Source of the DNA: Hanleya hanleyi
Taxonomy: Eukaryota; Mollusca; Polyplacophora; Lepidopleurida; Hanleyidae
Reading direction: 5' to 3'
Length of the DNA: 64,000 nucleotides
Assembly (NCBI GenBank): GCA_036873755.1
Contig: JAVTVY010037154.1
Location: forward strand, 62,001-126,000
Shown: positions 13,349 through 25,900 of the stretch, piece after piece
How the letters are laid out: every line of letters begins with the position of its first letter
How positions within the stretch are numbered: the stretch's first letter is position 1
Notes under the pieces: generated by a model
The model's database searches: none
Told to the model about the DNA's origin: nothing
What the model saw: only the letters and a program-made list of their open reading frames with translations
Translations under genes and position numbers: made by a program

Positions 13349-16145
13349 GATAATACTCAAAACTGACTTTATCCGCAACTGGTTTTATAATACAGAAATG
13401 ACTATTTAATGAGTTAGACAACCCTGTGCGCGAACAATACATCATAGTTGTGCAGTTATATTGCGCACTTTCGGTTACAAGCATGAAATTCGGCACATAG
13501 CTATTTTGAATGATCCTCTTTCGGAACACAGCCTCTCTATCCTCATTCTCACAAGCCAGGGCCTTGCTTCGTTGGTATTGATGTTCCTGTCCTCTTCGGC
13601 ACTCAGAATCCCTTTAGATTAGCATTAATCACTCCCGTAAATTCAATACTTATGTGTATCAGCAGAATGGGCAGAAACATATTGCATTTGACATCTTTCT
13701 CTCAAGTCAGAGCCCATTTCTGCTAGAATTTACTCGTTCTATACTTCACAATTTACGTTACTTTGTCAATCAGTTTTACGAATGGAAGGACGTCATTTAT
13801 TAGCAGATGCTGACCATAAAAGCGATCTATTTGTCCTCGTTGTCAAAAGCTAGGGCCTTGATTTCCAGGAGAGGTTTTTTGAGTTGATTTTGATACTTAG
13901 ATACCTTTCATATTGACGTTAACTTGGCAGTCATTTTCGTGAATGCAATAATTTGATGTACCAAAAGATAATAACGAGAATTCGACATCATTCTCTTACA
14001 CACAGACCTTGTTTAGTGAACTAGCCCTGACATTTCCCACTTAAATTACCTTCGAAAAGGCAAGGTCGAGCTTGTCAGATGAGATGATATTTCCTAAGAA
14101 TGAAATAGTTAATGTCTTGGTATTGACTCGCTGCATGGAAAATAGTGTCAAGGTATTTAGTTTGCAGGTGATAACACACGCAAATACAGAAACTTAATTA
14201 ATTATTCTAATTGAATATCAAGACTGTCACAGGCCTTAATTTAATAGTGAAAAGTGTCATTATGCCTCTTGGACAGTTTGATAAAGCCTTCAACCCCATA
14301 TTTCCATAGTTTCATAGATCAGAGTGATAGACCTGATACTAAATTCATTGAAAATTAAGGAAATATAAACTTTCCATTATGCTCGGCAACGTAAGCGAGA
14401 AGGGAGACTGAAGAGCGTAGATTTTTGCGCTATGACTAAACCCTTGAAATTTATTTGGATTCCAAATATTTGAAAGCCTTTTTGATTTGCAAAAATCAAC
14501 GGCTGAACCGAATGTTTTGAAATTTGGCATACACGATACTTATACCAAGACATTGCCAAACCGATAATTGTGACTTCGTCTGTCAATTCAGTATAGACGG
14601 CATGGACCAGTCAAAATCGTTGGATTTTGAACGGGGAAAGTGAATATATATATATGGGATCAGACCTATTACGCAATTCCTACAATTGTGGGTTAGAAGC
14701 TGAAAATTACTTCCCTGGGCATGAAAACACTGGCAGATGTTGTTTTTTCTACCATTACCACTACCTCCGCTGATATGTCTTTCACTGTATTATTGCCACT
14801 GCCGCAGGTTTTGACTACAATGTAGTCATTTCTCACTTGTTATACAACAGATGTATTGCAATTCGACTCATACATTCATTATGGACAATGGTTGTCCAAT
14901 GTCCGACTGACGCCTGTCATATTGGTCTCTACAGTGCTAATCAATTGCCTAGTCAGACACATCGTGATTCTATTTGTAGTCTGGAAGAAATTCTATGAAA
15001 TCAACATTTCCATGGCCATTAAGACCATATTTCTTTTCGTCTTCATCAGGTATCGCATGCCATCGACAAGGGATACATAAAGGCCATTTGATGCATTTGT
15101 CAAACATTATGACCCATCGAGGGGACCCAATTCATCGCATATTACAAATATTTTCGGTCTTCTCTTCAACTCTTTTATGCATCAACTCGAGTTTCGATTG
15201 AAACCCAATGCCAACTGTAATATATCACCCCCCAATACCATTAAATCGACATAAATAGGGCATTAATAATATTGTGCCGCATTTACGACGATGAATCGCA
15301 ACGGTTTGTTTGCTTTGGTATCATGTTTCGTAACAAAGGACAACATAATTTGCTAGAGAATATTTTGATACGAGAAAAAGCAATTTTTATTTGTCTAGCC
15401 GATCGGTCATGTATTATATTATTGTCATTTAATAGTTAGTGATCCGACCATATAATCACGACTGATGTATGATGAAATCAGATGATGCGGACAGAAAGGC
15501 TTATAATGAGTTGGACCGCCCGTATAAAAGTATCATTACACATACGTTTCTTTCATCTACACCGATAACATTCTTTACTTTCTTTTTTACAACAACAACA
15601 TCGATGAATAACAACATCGATGCTGATCATTCCACTTTGTGCCATAACTACTGATCAAATGTATTCGTTCGTCCTGGAATTCAATGAATTTTTTTTTCTC
15701 AAAACTCTCAAGCGCCATAGGACTTTTTTCTTGTTGGGTGAGATGGTAACTCCTAAGTTGTGATGTCATGGCAATAATGTCACTTTCATAGATCCTGTGA
15801 CTTGGTCACGAGATTAAATGAAAATTCCAGAGAAATGAAACTTTTGGAGACGCACGCGCAAGCTAGCATTAGATACGTCAAGTAAAAACAAACAGTTTAT
15901 TATTAATGTTGCCAATTATAATAGACCCATGAAGCTTTATATCCTGCGAACCTCTCTCTTAGGCGATTTTCGTTTTTGCGAATCACCAAAACATAATATT
16001 GTCATAACTATTCTGCATCAAGCATGACAGCGGAAAGATTATGAAAGACAGAGCTCCTGTACGTTCTCCCAGAACCGGAAGGCCAGCAACGCGGCACTCA
16101 TAGCACACATTGATAGAAAAGTACGACCATATACAAGATATAGTG
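13349..16145. other. Gene-free DNA
   Basis: No recognisable gene, RNA or strong repeat. A short AT run lies near 14,645. Confidence 0.5.
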
Positions 16146-16149
16146 CAAG

Positions 16150-16470
16150 ATATTTGGCGCTACATCTTGTAATTCGTGTTCAATTCCGCTTAACCCGGGG
16201 TTAGGTCACGTGCCTACATCGTGCCATTCAAGATCTTTATGTTTTGCCCATGGATGAACAATCACAACCAAAGTATTACTGATACTAAAAATACGAGCAA
16301 ACCACTTGGAAATTCACTCGGAAAAACGAATATAGATATTTGATACGGATTTGGCAATTAGAACATCATGATGTATTGCCAGATTCATTGGAAACTTCTC
16401 TGGTACAAAAAAGCTGTCTTGTGGTTTATGTATCTTCTGAATTAGGTCTTTCGACTATGGACGTGGAAAC
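16150..16470 (-). repeat. Dispersed repeat family, copy D
   Basis: Reverse-orientation copy. It shows, in inverted order relative to copy A, ATTCCGCTTAACCCGGGGTT (about 16,183-16,202), GATACGGATTTGGCAATTAG, and the AACATCATGATG block (about 16,363), followed by diverged sequence up to 16,470. It is more diverged than copies A and B. Confidence 0.6.
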
Positions 16471-17000
16471 ACTACAAAACAGTTGTATTTACCATATATT
16501 TAATATAATGGGTAATGCATGTTAAGGCCTAAATGTATTGGAAATGTATGTTAAATGGTTGCTACAATCATTCACCATACATTTTCCATATATTTGAGCG
16601 GCCTTCACAAGCATTTCCTACTGCAGTAAATATAATCTACAATAAAATTGTTGGTGGCAGGTTATAGGTTTTGGTTGCCAGGTGGTATAGGTGGTAGGTT
16701 GTTGGCGCTAGGTCGCAGAGGTCAACTTGTAGGTGCCAGCTTTTAATTTACCACGAGGGTTACCACAATGTGGTATCGTCTGAACACGTGTGTAAATAGT
16801 CATTCTGTATTTGATCTATATACGGAATCGAAAAAGCAATGTCATTGCAGGATGAAATTTCTAAACTTATACAATGTGTGTATGGAAATGTGTGACAGAG
16901 AAATGCATTGTGTATTTTCCTACAGGCACTGCGGCGGCACTCTCATTGACGCGTGCATACTCGTCGTGCGGGAGTCTGAAGCCATACAACATGAACCTAA

Positions 17001-17437
17001 AGGTAGGTGCACACAGAATGTGACTGCGTGATCGCAGCCGCAAGCCGTATCCCTCCAAAGTCATGCGACGACGCAATCCTCTAGACTGTTGCGATCATGT
17101 GTGACATCGAGGACGCAATAATTGCTGCGATCCTTGTCAGCCAGCGTCGTCCCTAGGTAAAAAAAGCGGAATGGCCCCTGGGAAGGAGGTTGCGCGTAAT
17201 GGCCCCTGGAAACGAGGTTGACAGACAAAATGGCTACCGTCAATAAATTACAGTTGATTGGCTGCGGCGAATACGGCTCCGACAAATATCAAATCATTTT
17301 GATCCTTGCGATTCCGACTGCGCCCCGGGACGCAAGCACTAAATGACTGCGGTCTCCAGTGCACACAGACATTTGCGTCCTCGCAAAGAGTCTTGCGGCT
17401 GCGATCACGCAGGCACTAAGCTCTGTGTGCACCTACC
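17001..17437. mobile_element. Harbinger-like MITE with TAA duplication
   Basis: The ends AGGTAGGTGCACACAGA and TCTGTGTGCACCTACCT are perfect inverted repeats, and the next inward block (GCGTGATCGCAGCCGCAAG, answered by its reverse complement near 17,390-17,410) extends the symmetry. TAA flanks both sides (16,998-17,000 and 17,438-17,440). Three-base TWA duplications are typical of PIF/Harbinger. No transposase frame, so it is non-autonomous. Confidence 0.7.
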
Positions 17438-17441
17438 TTAA

Positions 17442-18070
17442 GAGAGGCGAAGTTAGCGCGGACCAGACAATAAATCTACTTCTCATCGTAAACTGGTTTC
17501 GCCTGGAAAATCCTATAATCCATTCAGTCAACCTTTTCTGAAATTCCATGATTCGTTTAACTTTGCTTCAGTATTTTCTACCCGCCAAAAATAATATAAC
17601 GTGATTTGTGGAAAATGGGAATTGATCGATCAGTTCAAGATGAAAAATGTCCCGCGATGCTCCGAAATTTATGAAGTTTTCTCATGTTTTTGCCCATTTC
17701 CAAAGCGATGAAAAGTACATTGAACCCCATTGAACAAAGATGGATTTTCCACGTGCCAGGTGATGAAGATTGCTCTCAAGTGTTCTATGATCTTGTCTGT
17801 GTGTTACCATCCCCGGTGAAGATACCACGTGTAATTTTTTTTCTCTCCCAATTACGTACTGACGTCGTCTTAGGGATATAAATATAATGAACACTGCAAT
17901 ATCAACAGAATACTCCTAGACAAATTATGTGTCTGGAACGGGACTAAAAATACGATATAAATAATTAATTAAATGCCAGTGATTGGTGAAGTGTTTGCGG
18001 AAGCTATTTTAGTCGGAGACGTTTCATAAACGTAACAACTGATGAAACCATGGCATCGGATCAGCCCAGG
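17442..18070. other. Gene-free DNA
   Basis: No recognisable gene or repeat. Confidence 0.5.
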
Positions 18071-18074
18071 TTAA

Positions 18075-18599
18075 CCCTACCAGGCCTGAACTTTATACGG
18101 TTTCTCTGGAACGACAAATACTTGAGAGCTGGCACTCCGTGGCTTTATAAACTATCATATTGGGGTGATTTTGAGCCTATTTACGTAACCCCACGAGTAG
18201 AGGATCATGGGAAAATTCAAGATGGCGGTCACGTGGGTACCAGAAAAATGATGTTTTCGTCATTTTTCTTCAAAATTTCTGCTTTTTCGCGAGGAAAAGT
18301 GGGCAAAAACTATTTTATTTCACATCACATTAATATTTACTAATTTATCACGCAGTTTTTGTGGAGAAGTTGCATAAATGAAAAATTCGAAAAATCTGAC
18401 CGAAAAATTGATCCAAAAATGCCGTTTTTGAAAATGACGTTACTCTGACGTCATCAAAGTGGTCATCTTGGATTTTTTTTATTTTCTGTTAGACCTTGAC
18501 CCAAGGGTATAGCGTGGTAAGTTTCAGCCCCAGTGGGGGGGGCCGAAATGGCCCCACCCCAGGCCTGGACAGGTCCCAAAAGGTCCAGGTCAGATAGGG
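18075..18599. mobile_element. TTAA-flanked MITE (piggyBac-like)
   Basis: The segment is bounded by TTAA at 18,071-18,074 and at 18,600-18,603. The ends CCCTACCAGGCCTGAACTTT and, reading inward from the right, CCCTATCTGACCTGGACC are similar inverted repeats beginning CCCTA. TTAA duplication and a CCC start are characteristic of piggyBac-type elements. The interior codes for nothing recognisable. Confidence 0.55.
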
Positions 18600-18603
18600 T
18601 TAA

Positions 18604-21600
18604 AAGTGGGTCAAATCTCGGAAAAAGGACTTTTTCTGTGTAACTAAACATTTTCAGGGTAAATAAGTATCTGGAGCTGTCCTTCAGCCCACCTGAGATA
18701 TTTTGATGATTGAATGAATAGTTATAAATATCTCCGCTTTTCCAACTCTCGTTCTATCTCTCCAATTTTCAAAACTTCGGATTTGATACAAACAGAAAGT
18801 TTGCGAATAGCTTCCATGTTGCAAAAAAAATAATAAAATGGCGGTCGTTTTGCTGTCATGGTCAGGGATGATAATTAAAGTTTTAGCGGGATTTCGGGAT
18901 GAAAGAAAGTCCGAATTTCGGGCATTATCTTTTACTGGGCTTCGGGATTACCTTAAAACGATAGTGGAACGCCTGGAATGGGACCCGCATGAACAGTCAG
19001 ATTATAACAGGCAGTTGTAAAGGAGCCATTGATTGTGAACGTACGGGGTAACGCAGGCGATTGTCCTTCAGCTATCTTTTCTTCAAGAATAAAACTGGAT
19101 GCTGGAATTTGGTAAAACTTAGAATTTAAGCATAAAAAAATACGAACAAATGAATCGAGCGCGTGGGATAAAAAAGTTTCATTAAGGTGTCAAAATATTT
19201 TATTTTCGATACTGGCATAGTTTCTGTGGTGTCCTCTTTCTGCTTTGTCTAATTATTTCGGGTTGAATTGACCCTAGCGTGACACAGCGATCTCCGTCTT
19301 GTTACTAATTAATAATGAAGGCGAGCTTTCTTTGTTCTTGGGCTCAGTCTCCTGAATTCTGATTAAGATGTTCTTCAAATTAAATTAACAGGAAATGTAT
19401 TACAGAGCGCCCAACAATTCCCTGAGAACCATTGCTGCACGCCATGCGCTCGTGAACAATTGCGGTGCAACTTCCCCTTAGGTCTGGTTCGATGACTCCC
19501 AAATTGTCATCTAATATACTTGACAAGTCAGAAAAAAATTATTTTTGCTCGAGAAGGTTTCGCATGATTGCATCAAAGCAGCATCTCCAAGGCTATCTTT
19601 TAGTGGTGCCGTACGTGGTCGTTCCTCGGGTTAACTGCCACGCGATTTGGTTTCTTTTCAAATCTCTTGGATAATTATCTTTGAAGTACCTGGTACCTGA
19701 TATCTTTGAGCTGTGGAAACCTTATATCGCTGAGCGAAGAGGTCCTTTACTCTTCCTTGGGTTGCGCAAAGCCTTTAAGGGCATCCGTGATATCATCATG
19801 TCTCTGAGATATGTCGCTTTGAAGCAAAATCAGTCACAAATACTTTTTTCTCACACATGGTTAAATTGATATATGGCCGCATCTTGTTGTAACAACCCCT
19901 CCTCCCCCTTATCCCCGCGGTATAAATGTCATGGCCTTTCATGTCCAGGTCATGCACATTGAAGCAAGAGACCATCTCATACGGCTTCTCCGATGAGATC
20001 TCCGTTGATTGTTGTCGGCGCAGAAGAGCCACTCAAGTAGAGCCATCGACAATGCCACTATAAACGTCAGAACCGGTGTATCAATAAAGCTACCACAATA
20101 GTTCTCGACACATTAAGAGCATAATATGGCGTTATTTTTCTTAACTGCTGAACGATTTAAGTACGGTGTAGACGAGCCTCTTGCTAATGCGATGAAACGG
20201 TTAACTTCGTGTACAATCAATACGTTAAACACAGTTACAATGAGAAAATGGCAACAGACATAAAGTGGCATAACAAATGATGCATTTCCATTACTTAGAA
20301 ATTTGCCGGCCGTCACTAAGAGTGTTCTTCATTCATTTGGATATCAATCGGAGAACAAACCATGTCTATTATTGATAACGAAAAGCTTATTCTTAAGAAT
20401 ATTTGCTTTCTGGCATTTCTTATCACACATTGCTAGATGTAGCATGTCCGGCATGAAGATCTATGAAAATCATAGGAAATATCGCGGAAACTGAGATAGT
20501 TTGTTATCTATTCTTGTTGGTATCATTAAATAATTCAGATATTTGTGTTGATTGAGTATATTATTCTGATTAATCTAGAAATAGCGTGAGTGCACGAGAC
20601 AATACAATGGCTATCTATACCAACAGCGCCATCTATATTAACAGCGCCATCTACACCAACAGCGACAGTGCCATCTATACCAACAGCGCCAGCTTAATAT
20701 CACTTCATCAGTTTCTAAATACTTCATCACTCATCAAGTAGAGAAATACAAACTTCTACAAAGATGGTTACCGTATGTGGTCGAATTTGAACAAACAATA
20801 TAGAATTGGCTTCATATAACATTGTTCCATCTGATGAATTTAAAATTTCTCAACGATGGCTTCCTGGGTTGGCCTACATACACGCGCACTGATACCCTTC
20901 ACATCAAATCACGTCGCCGAAATCGGGATTCTCTTTTCATAATCTGAGGTTTCTATATTAGATATCACAATGAGACTCTTGGTTCTAGCAACACCCTCGT
21001 CCATCTGCAAAATAAATTTCCTGTCAACGATCATGATGTCATATTTTAGCAGAGTTGAAAAATATTTAGCGATGTTAGCAAATATTTTGTTTAATTTTGA
21101 AGTGCTGTCTGACAAAATGTCGTTCTGTTACTATTGATGATCAATGACATCTGACCCTCTCCCATCCTTTCAGGAACAACACTTTGCAAAGGACATCGTT
21201 CTGTCTCTGTTTTCGTTCGTGTTTCCCTGCTTATATACATTATTTTGCGTTAGCCACAGACAGGTTTTTGTTTCACTCAAATTCGATAAACTCCACATCA
21301 TTCATCCTCAGTATCCACATCAGTTTGTCGCCTTTGCTGTTAATTGTTTACCTGATGACGCACTCGAATATCCTTCCGCGCGATCTCGACCTTCCTAGAC
21401 TCAACTGTATCTTTAGATGCTTCTAACTTCTTTTGATGCTGAATAATTTTTCACCCGGCGGAGTGATTTGTAAAAATTGATCTGCAAAGGAGTATCAGCA
21501 GACAGGGGCAAAATATGCCCGTTGATCGTCAAATGCCGGAGTTTTCGAGATGGAGAGTTTTGGGTTCACGTCAATTAATATCCTTTGTTCCCTGAGGATA

Positions 21601-22924
21601 TTTCATCTCCTGTCTGGTCACGACATCGCAAACTTTCCTTTGTTCGACAAGGGCATAACGGAAACACAGAACAAAGCCGTCTGATCCTGTGTTCCGCAAA
21701 CCGGCTTACAGTGTAGACGAGTCCGAAATCTTTGTCTCTGGGACGTGTGCCATGTTGTCTTATTTCGTGAGGACTCGACTGAACGGCACGGACTAGTGGT
21801 TGTCAACACCGAAAGGAAGGATCCCTCAACAATATGTCACTTCGGTCAAACAACAACTCTCTCTAATTATTATTGCCTTTCTAAATTGGCCAGTTTAAAA
21901 ATGAACAGTTATAAAAGACAGTACTTTTAACTACTGGAGATGCGTATTTTAAATTGCCATTGTAAGAATAAATTCAGTTGTAAAAGGCGGAGTACATCAA
22001 TTTCTTTAGATACCGCTCCTAAATTCTAAAGACAGATCTCAATGACGTCGATCAGATTATGTATGAAATTAGAAACGTTTACACTGCACACAATAATACT
22101 AGAATTTTCCCCTACGTAACCCGTAGCGATCGAGAAAGAGTCGCAAATCAAGTCCATTGAAAGAATTTAAGGAATTTCAATTTCAAGACCTATATATATT
22201 TGTGGAAAGTATTGCCTGATATAGTTTTGAGCATTCTCTGTTTTCCTCATACATCTGAAATCATTTGTCAGTTTCATGAAACAGATGTGCTCTGGTAATA
22301 AAATTACTATGTTATGTTTCTCGGTGAAGTCTCTTTGCGGCTACAAAAAGATATTAACCTTCCGCCGAGTGAATGATCCGCCACGTCGTTTTAAAAGCAG
22401 AAATACCTTGGAGCCGTGTTTAGTTTCTTGCCCTTTGACCCAAGCCTTTCCACAACTCCCCTCCCAGGCGTTCAGCTCGCGCACAGCATTTTGAAGTTGT
22501 GAAGAAACCCTAAACTGTGAGGGAAAACTTTTTCGATTTGAGACTTCTAATAAATACAAAAAGTTATGCATTAGAGACAAGAGTTCAGCAGAGATTAATG
22601 TAACGTTTCACCTCAAGCCACAAGACTCGCAAATAACGGGATTTTCGCCACGAGTTATCCTCCCTAAGGCAACAACAACGACCCCATAAGGCGTTTTGCA
22701 GTAATCGTCTCATACCATGTTGTTTGCATATTTATGAGTCTTTGTTCTGATGCCTTAAGAACATATGGTTGAATAATCACTTCGTGGAGTTCGCTTTAGA
22801 AATCTTACGCAAATATATACCATGACTTCTATGAAGTAGACTGTTATTTTCTACTACTCGTTTGTCTTTCTTAAATTGCCATCAAACCGTCATTTAAACA
22901 CAAACTGGATTCTTGTTGAAGTGG
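18604..22924. other. Gene-free DNA with a short tandem repeat
   Basis: No recognisable gene. About five degenerate copies of an 18-bp unit (CAGCGCCATCTATACCAA) lie at 20,615-20,695. Confidence 0.5.
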
Positions 22925-25900
22925 AGTGGGCAGCCGTCTCGATGATGTCATCAAGTGAAATGAACAGCATTCTCTATTATCTCACCAAGAGAAGTTGGCA
23001 GCCGTCTTGAACAAGTCACCAAAAGAAGTGGGCATCAGTGTTGATCATATACATGTCACCAAGAGAAGTGAGAAGCAGTCCCCATGATGTCACCAAGAGG
23101 AGTGGGTAGCAGACTAGATCATTTCACCAAGAGAAATGGGAACCATTCCTCATGATGTCACCAAGAGAAGTGGGCAGCAGTTTCGATCATTTCACCAAGA
23201 GAAGTGAGAAGCAGTCCCCATGATGTCACCAAGAGAAGTGGGCAACAGTCTCGATCATTTCACCAAGAGAAATGGGAAGCATTCCCCATGATGTCACAAA
23301 GAGAAGTGGACAGCAGTCTCTATCATTTCACCAAGAGAAGTGGGCAGCAGTCTCTATCATTTAACCAAGAGAAGTGGGAAGCAGTCCCCATGATGTCACC
23401 AAGAGAAGTGGGCAGCAATCTCGATCATTTCACCAAGAGAAGTGGGCAGCAGTCTCGATCATTTCACCAAGAGAAGTGGGCAGCAGTCTCGATCATTTCA
23501 CCAAGAGAAGTGGGCAGCAGTCTCGATCATTTCACCAAGAGAAGTGGGCAGCAGTCTCGATCATTTCACCAAGAGAAGTGGGCAGCAGTCTCGATCATTT
23601 CACCAAGAGAAGTGGGAAGCAGTCCCCATGATGTCACCAAGAGAAGTGAGCAGCAGTCTCTATCATTTCACCAAGAGAAGTGGGCAGCAGTCTCGATCAT
23701 TTCACCAAGAGAAGTGGGCAGCAGTCTCGATCATTTCACCAAGAGAAGTGGGCAGCAGTCTCGATCATTTCACCAAGAGAAGTGGGAAGCAGTCCCCATG
23801 ATGTCACCAAGAGAAGTGAGCAGCAGTCTCGATCATTTCACCAAGAGAAGTGGGCAGCAGTCTCTATCATTTCACCAAGAGAAGTGGGAAGCAGTCCCCA
23901 TGATGTCACCAAGAGAAGTGGGCAGCAGTCTCTATCATTTCACCAAGAGAAGTGGGCAGCAGTCTCGATCATTTCACCAAGAGAAGTGGGCAGCAGTCTC
24001 GATCATTTCACCAAGAGAAGTGGGCAGCAGTCTCGATCATTTCACCAAGAGAAGTGGGAAGCAGTCATGGTGTCCTGAAAGTGGGCAGCAGTCTCTATCA
24101 TTTCACCAAGAGAAGTGGGAAGCATTCCCGCAGTGTCACCAAGAGAAGTGGGCAGCAGTCTCTATCATGTCACCAAGAGAAGTGGGAAGCAGTCCCCATG
24201 ATGTCACCAAGAGAAGTGGGCAGCAGTCTCTATCATTTCACCAAGAGAAGTGGGAAGCAGTCCCCATGATGTCACCAAGAGAAGTGGGCAGCAGTCTCGA
24301 TCATTTCACCAAGAGAAGTGGGAAGCAGTCCCCATGATGTCACCAAGAGAAGTGGGAAGCAGTCTCTATCATTTCACCAAGAGAAGTGGGAAGCAGTCCC
24401 CATGATGTCACCAAGAGAAGTGGGCAGCAGTCTCGATCATTTCACCAAGAGAAGTGGGAAGCATTCCCCATGATGTCACCAAGAGAAGTGGGCAGCAGTC
24501 TCTATCATTTCACCAAGAGAAATGGGAAGCATTCCCCAGGATGTCACCAAGAGAAGTGGGCAGCAGTCTCTATCATTTCACCAAGAGAAGTGGGAAGCAG
24601 TCCCCATGATGTCACCAAGAGAAGTGGGCAGCAGTCTCGATCATTTCACCAAGAGAAGTGGGCAGCAGTCTCGATCATTTCACCAAGAGAAATGGGAAGC
24701 ATTCCCCATGATGTCACCAAGAGAAGTGGGCAGCAGTCTCGATCATTTCACCAAGAGAAGTGGGAAGCAGTCCCCATGATGTCACCAAGAGAAGTGGGCA
24801 GCAATCTCGATCATTTCACCAAGAGAAGTGAGCAGCAGTCTCGATCATTTCACCAAGAGAAGTGGGAAGCAGTCCCCATGATGTCACCAAGAGAAGTGGG
24901 CAGCAGTCTCGATCATTTCACCAAGAGAAGTGGGCAGCAGTCTCGATCATTTCACCAAGAGAAATGGGAAGCAATCTCGATCATTTCACCAAGAGAAGTG
25001 AGCAGCAATCTCGATCATTTCACCAAGAGAAGTGAGCAGCAGTCTCGATCATTTCACCAAGAGAAGTGAGCAGCAGTCTCGATCATTTCACCAAGAGAAG
25101 TGAGCAGCAGTCTCGATCATTTCACCAAGAGAAGTGGGCAGCAATCTCGATCATTTCCACCAAGAGAAGTGAGCAGCAATCTCGATCATTTCACCAAGAG
25201 AAGTGAGCAGCAGTCTCGATCATTTCACCAAGAGAAGTGAGCAGCAATCTCGATCATTTCACCAAGAGAAGTGAGCAGCAATCTCGATCATTTCACCAAG
25301 AGAAGTGAGCAGCAGTCTCGATCATTTCACCAAGAGAAGTGAGCAGCAGTCTCGATCATTTCACCAAGAAAGTGAGCAATCTCGATCATTTCACCAAGAG
25401 AAGTGAGCGGCAGTCTCGATCATTTCACCGAGAGAAGTGAGCAGCAATCTCGATCATTTCACCAAGAAAGTGAGCAGCAGTCTCGATCATTTCACCAAGA
25501 GTGAGCAGCAGTCTCGATCATTTCACCAAGAGAAGTGAGCAGCAGTCTCGATCATTCACCAAGAAGAGAAGTGAGCAGCAATCTAGTCATTTCACCAGAG
25601 AAGTGAGCAGCAGTCTCGATCATTTCACCAAGAGAAGTAGGCAGCAGTCTCGATCATTTCACCAAGAGAAGTGAGCAGCAGTCTCGATCATTTCACCAAG
25701 AGAAGTGGGCAGCAATCTCGATCATTTCACCAAGAAGTGAGCAGCAATCTCGATCATTTCACCAAGAAGTGAGCAGCAATCTCGATCATTTCACCAAGAG
25801 AAGTGAGCAGCAATCTCGATCATTTCACCAAGAGAAGTGAGCAGCAGTCTCGATCATTTCACCAAGAGAAGTGAGCAGCAGTCTCGATCATTTCACCAAG

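Noticed and set aside
23204..24337. 377-codon open frame with a 34-residue repeat
   Set aside because: It is the minisatellite read in frame. The start is not ATG, similar frames occur in every phase, and no unique sequence or signal supports a protein.
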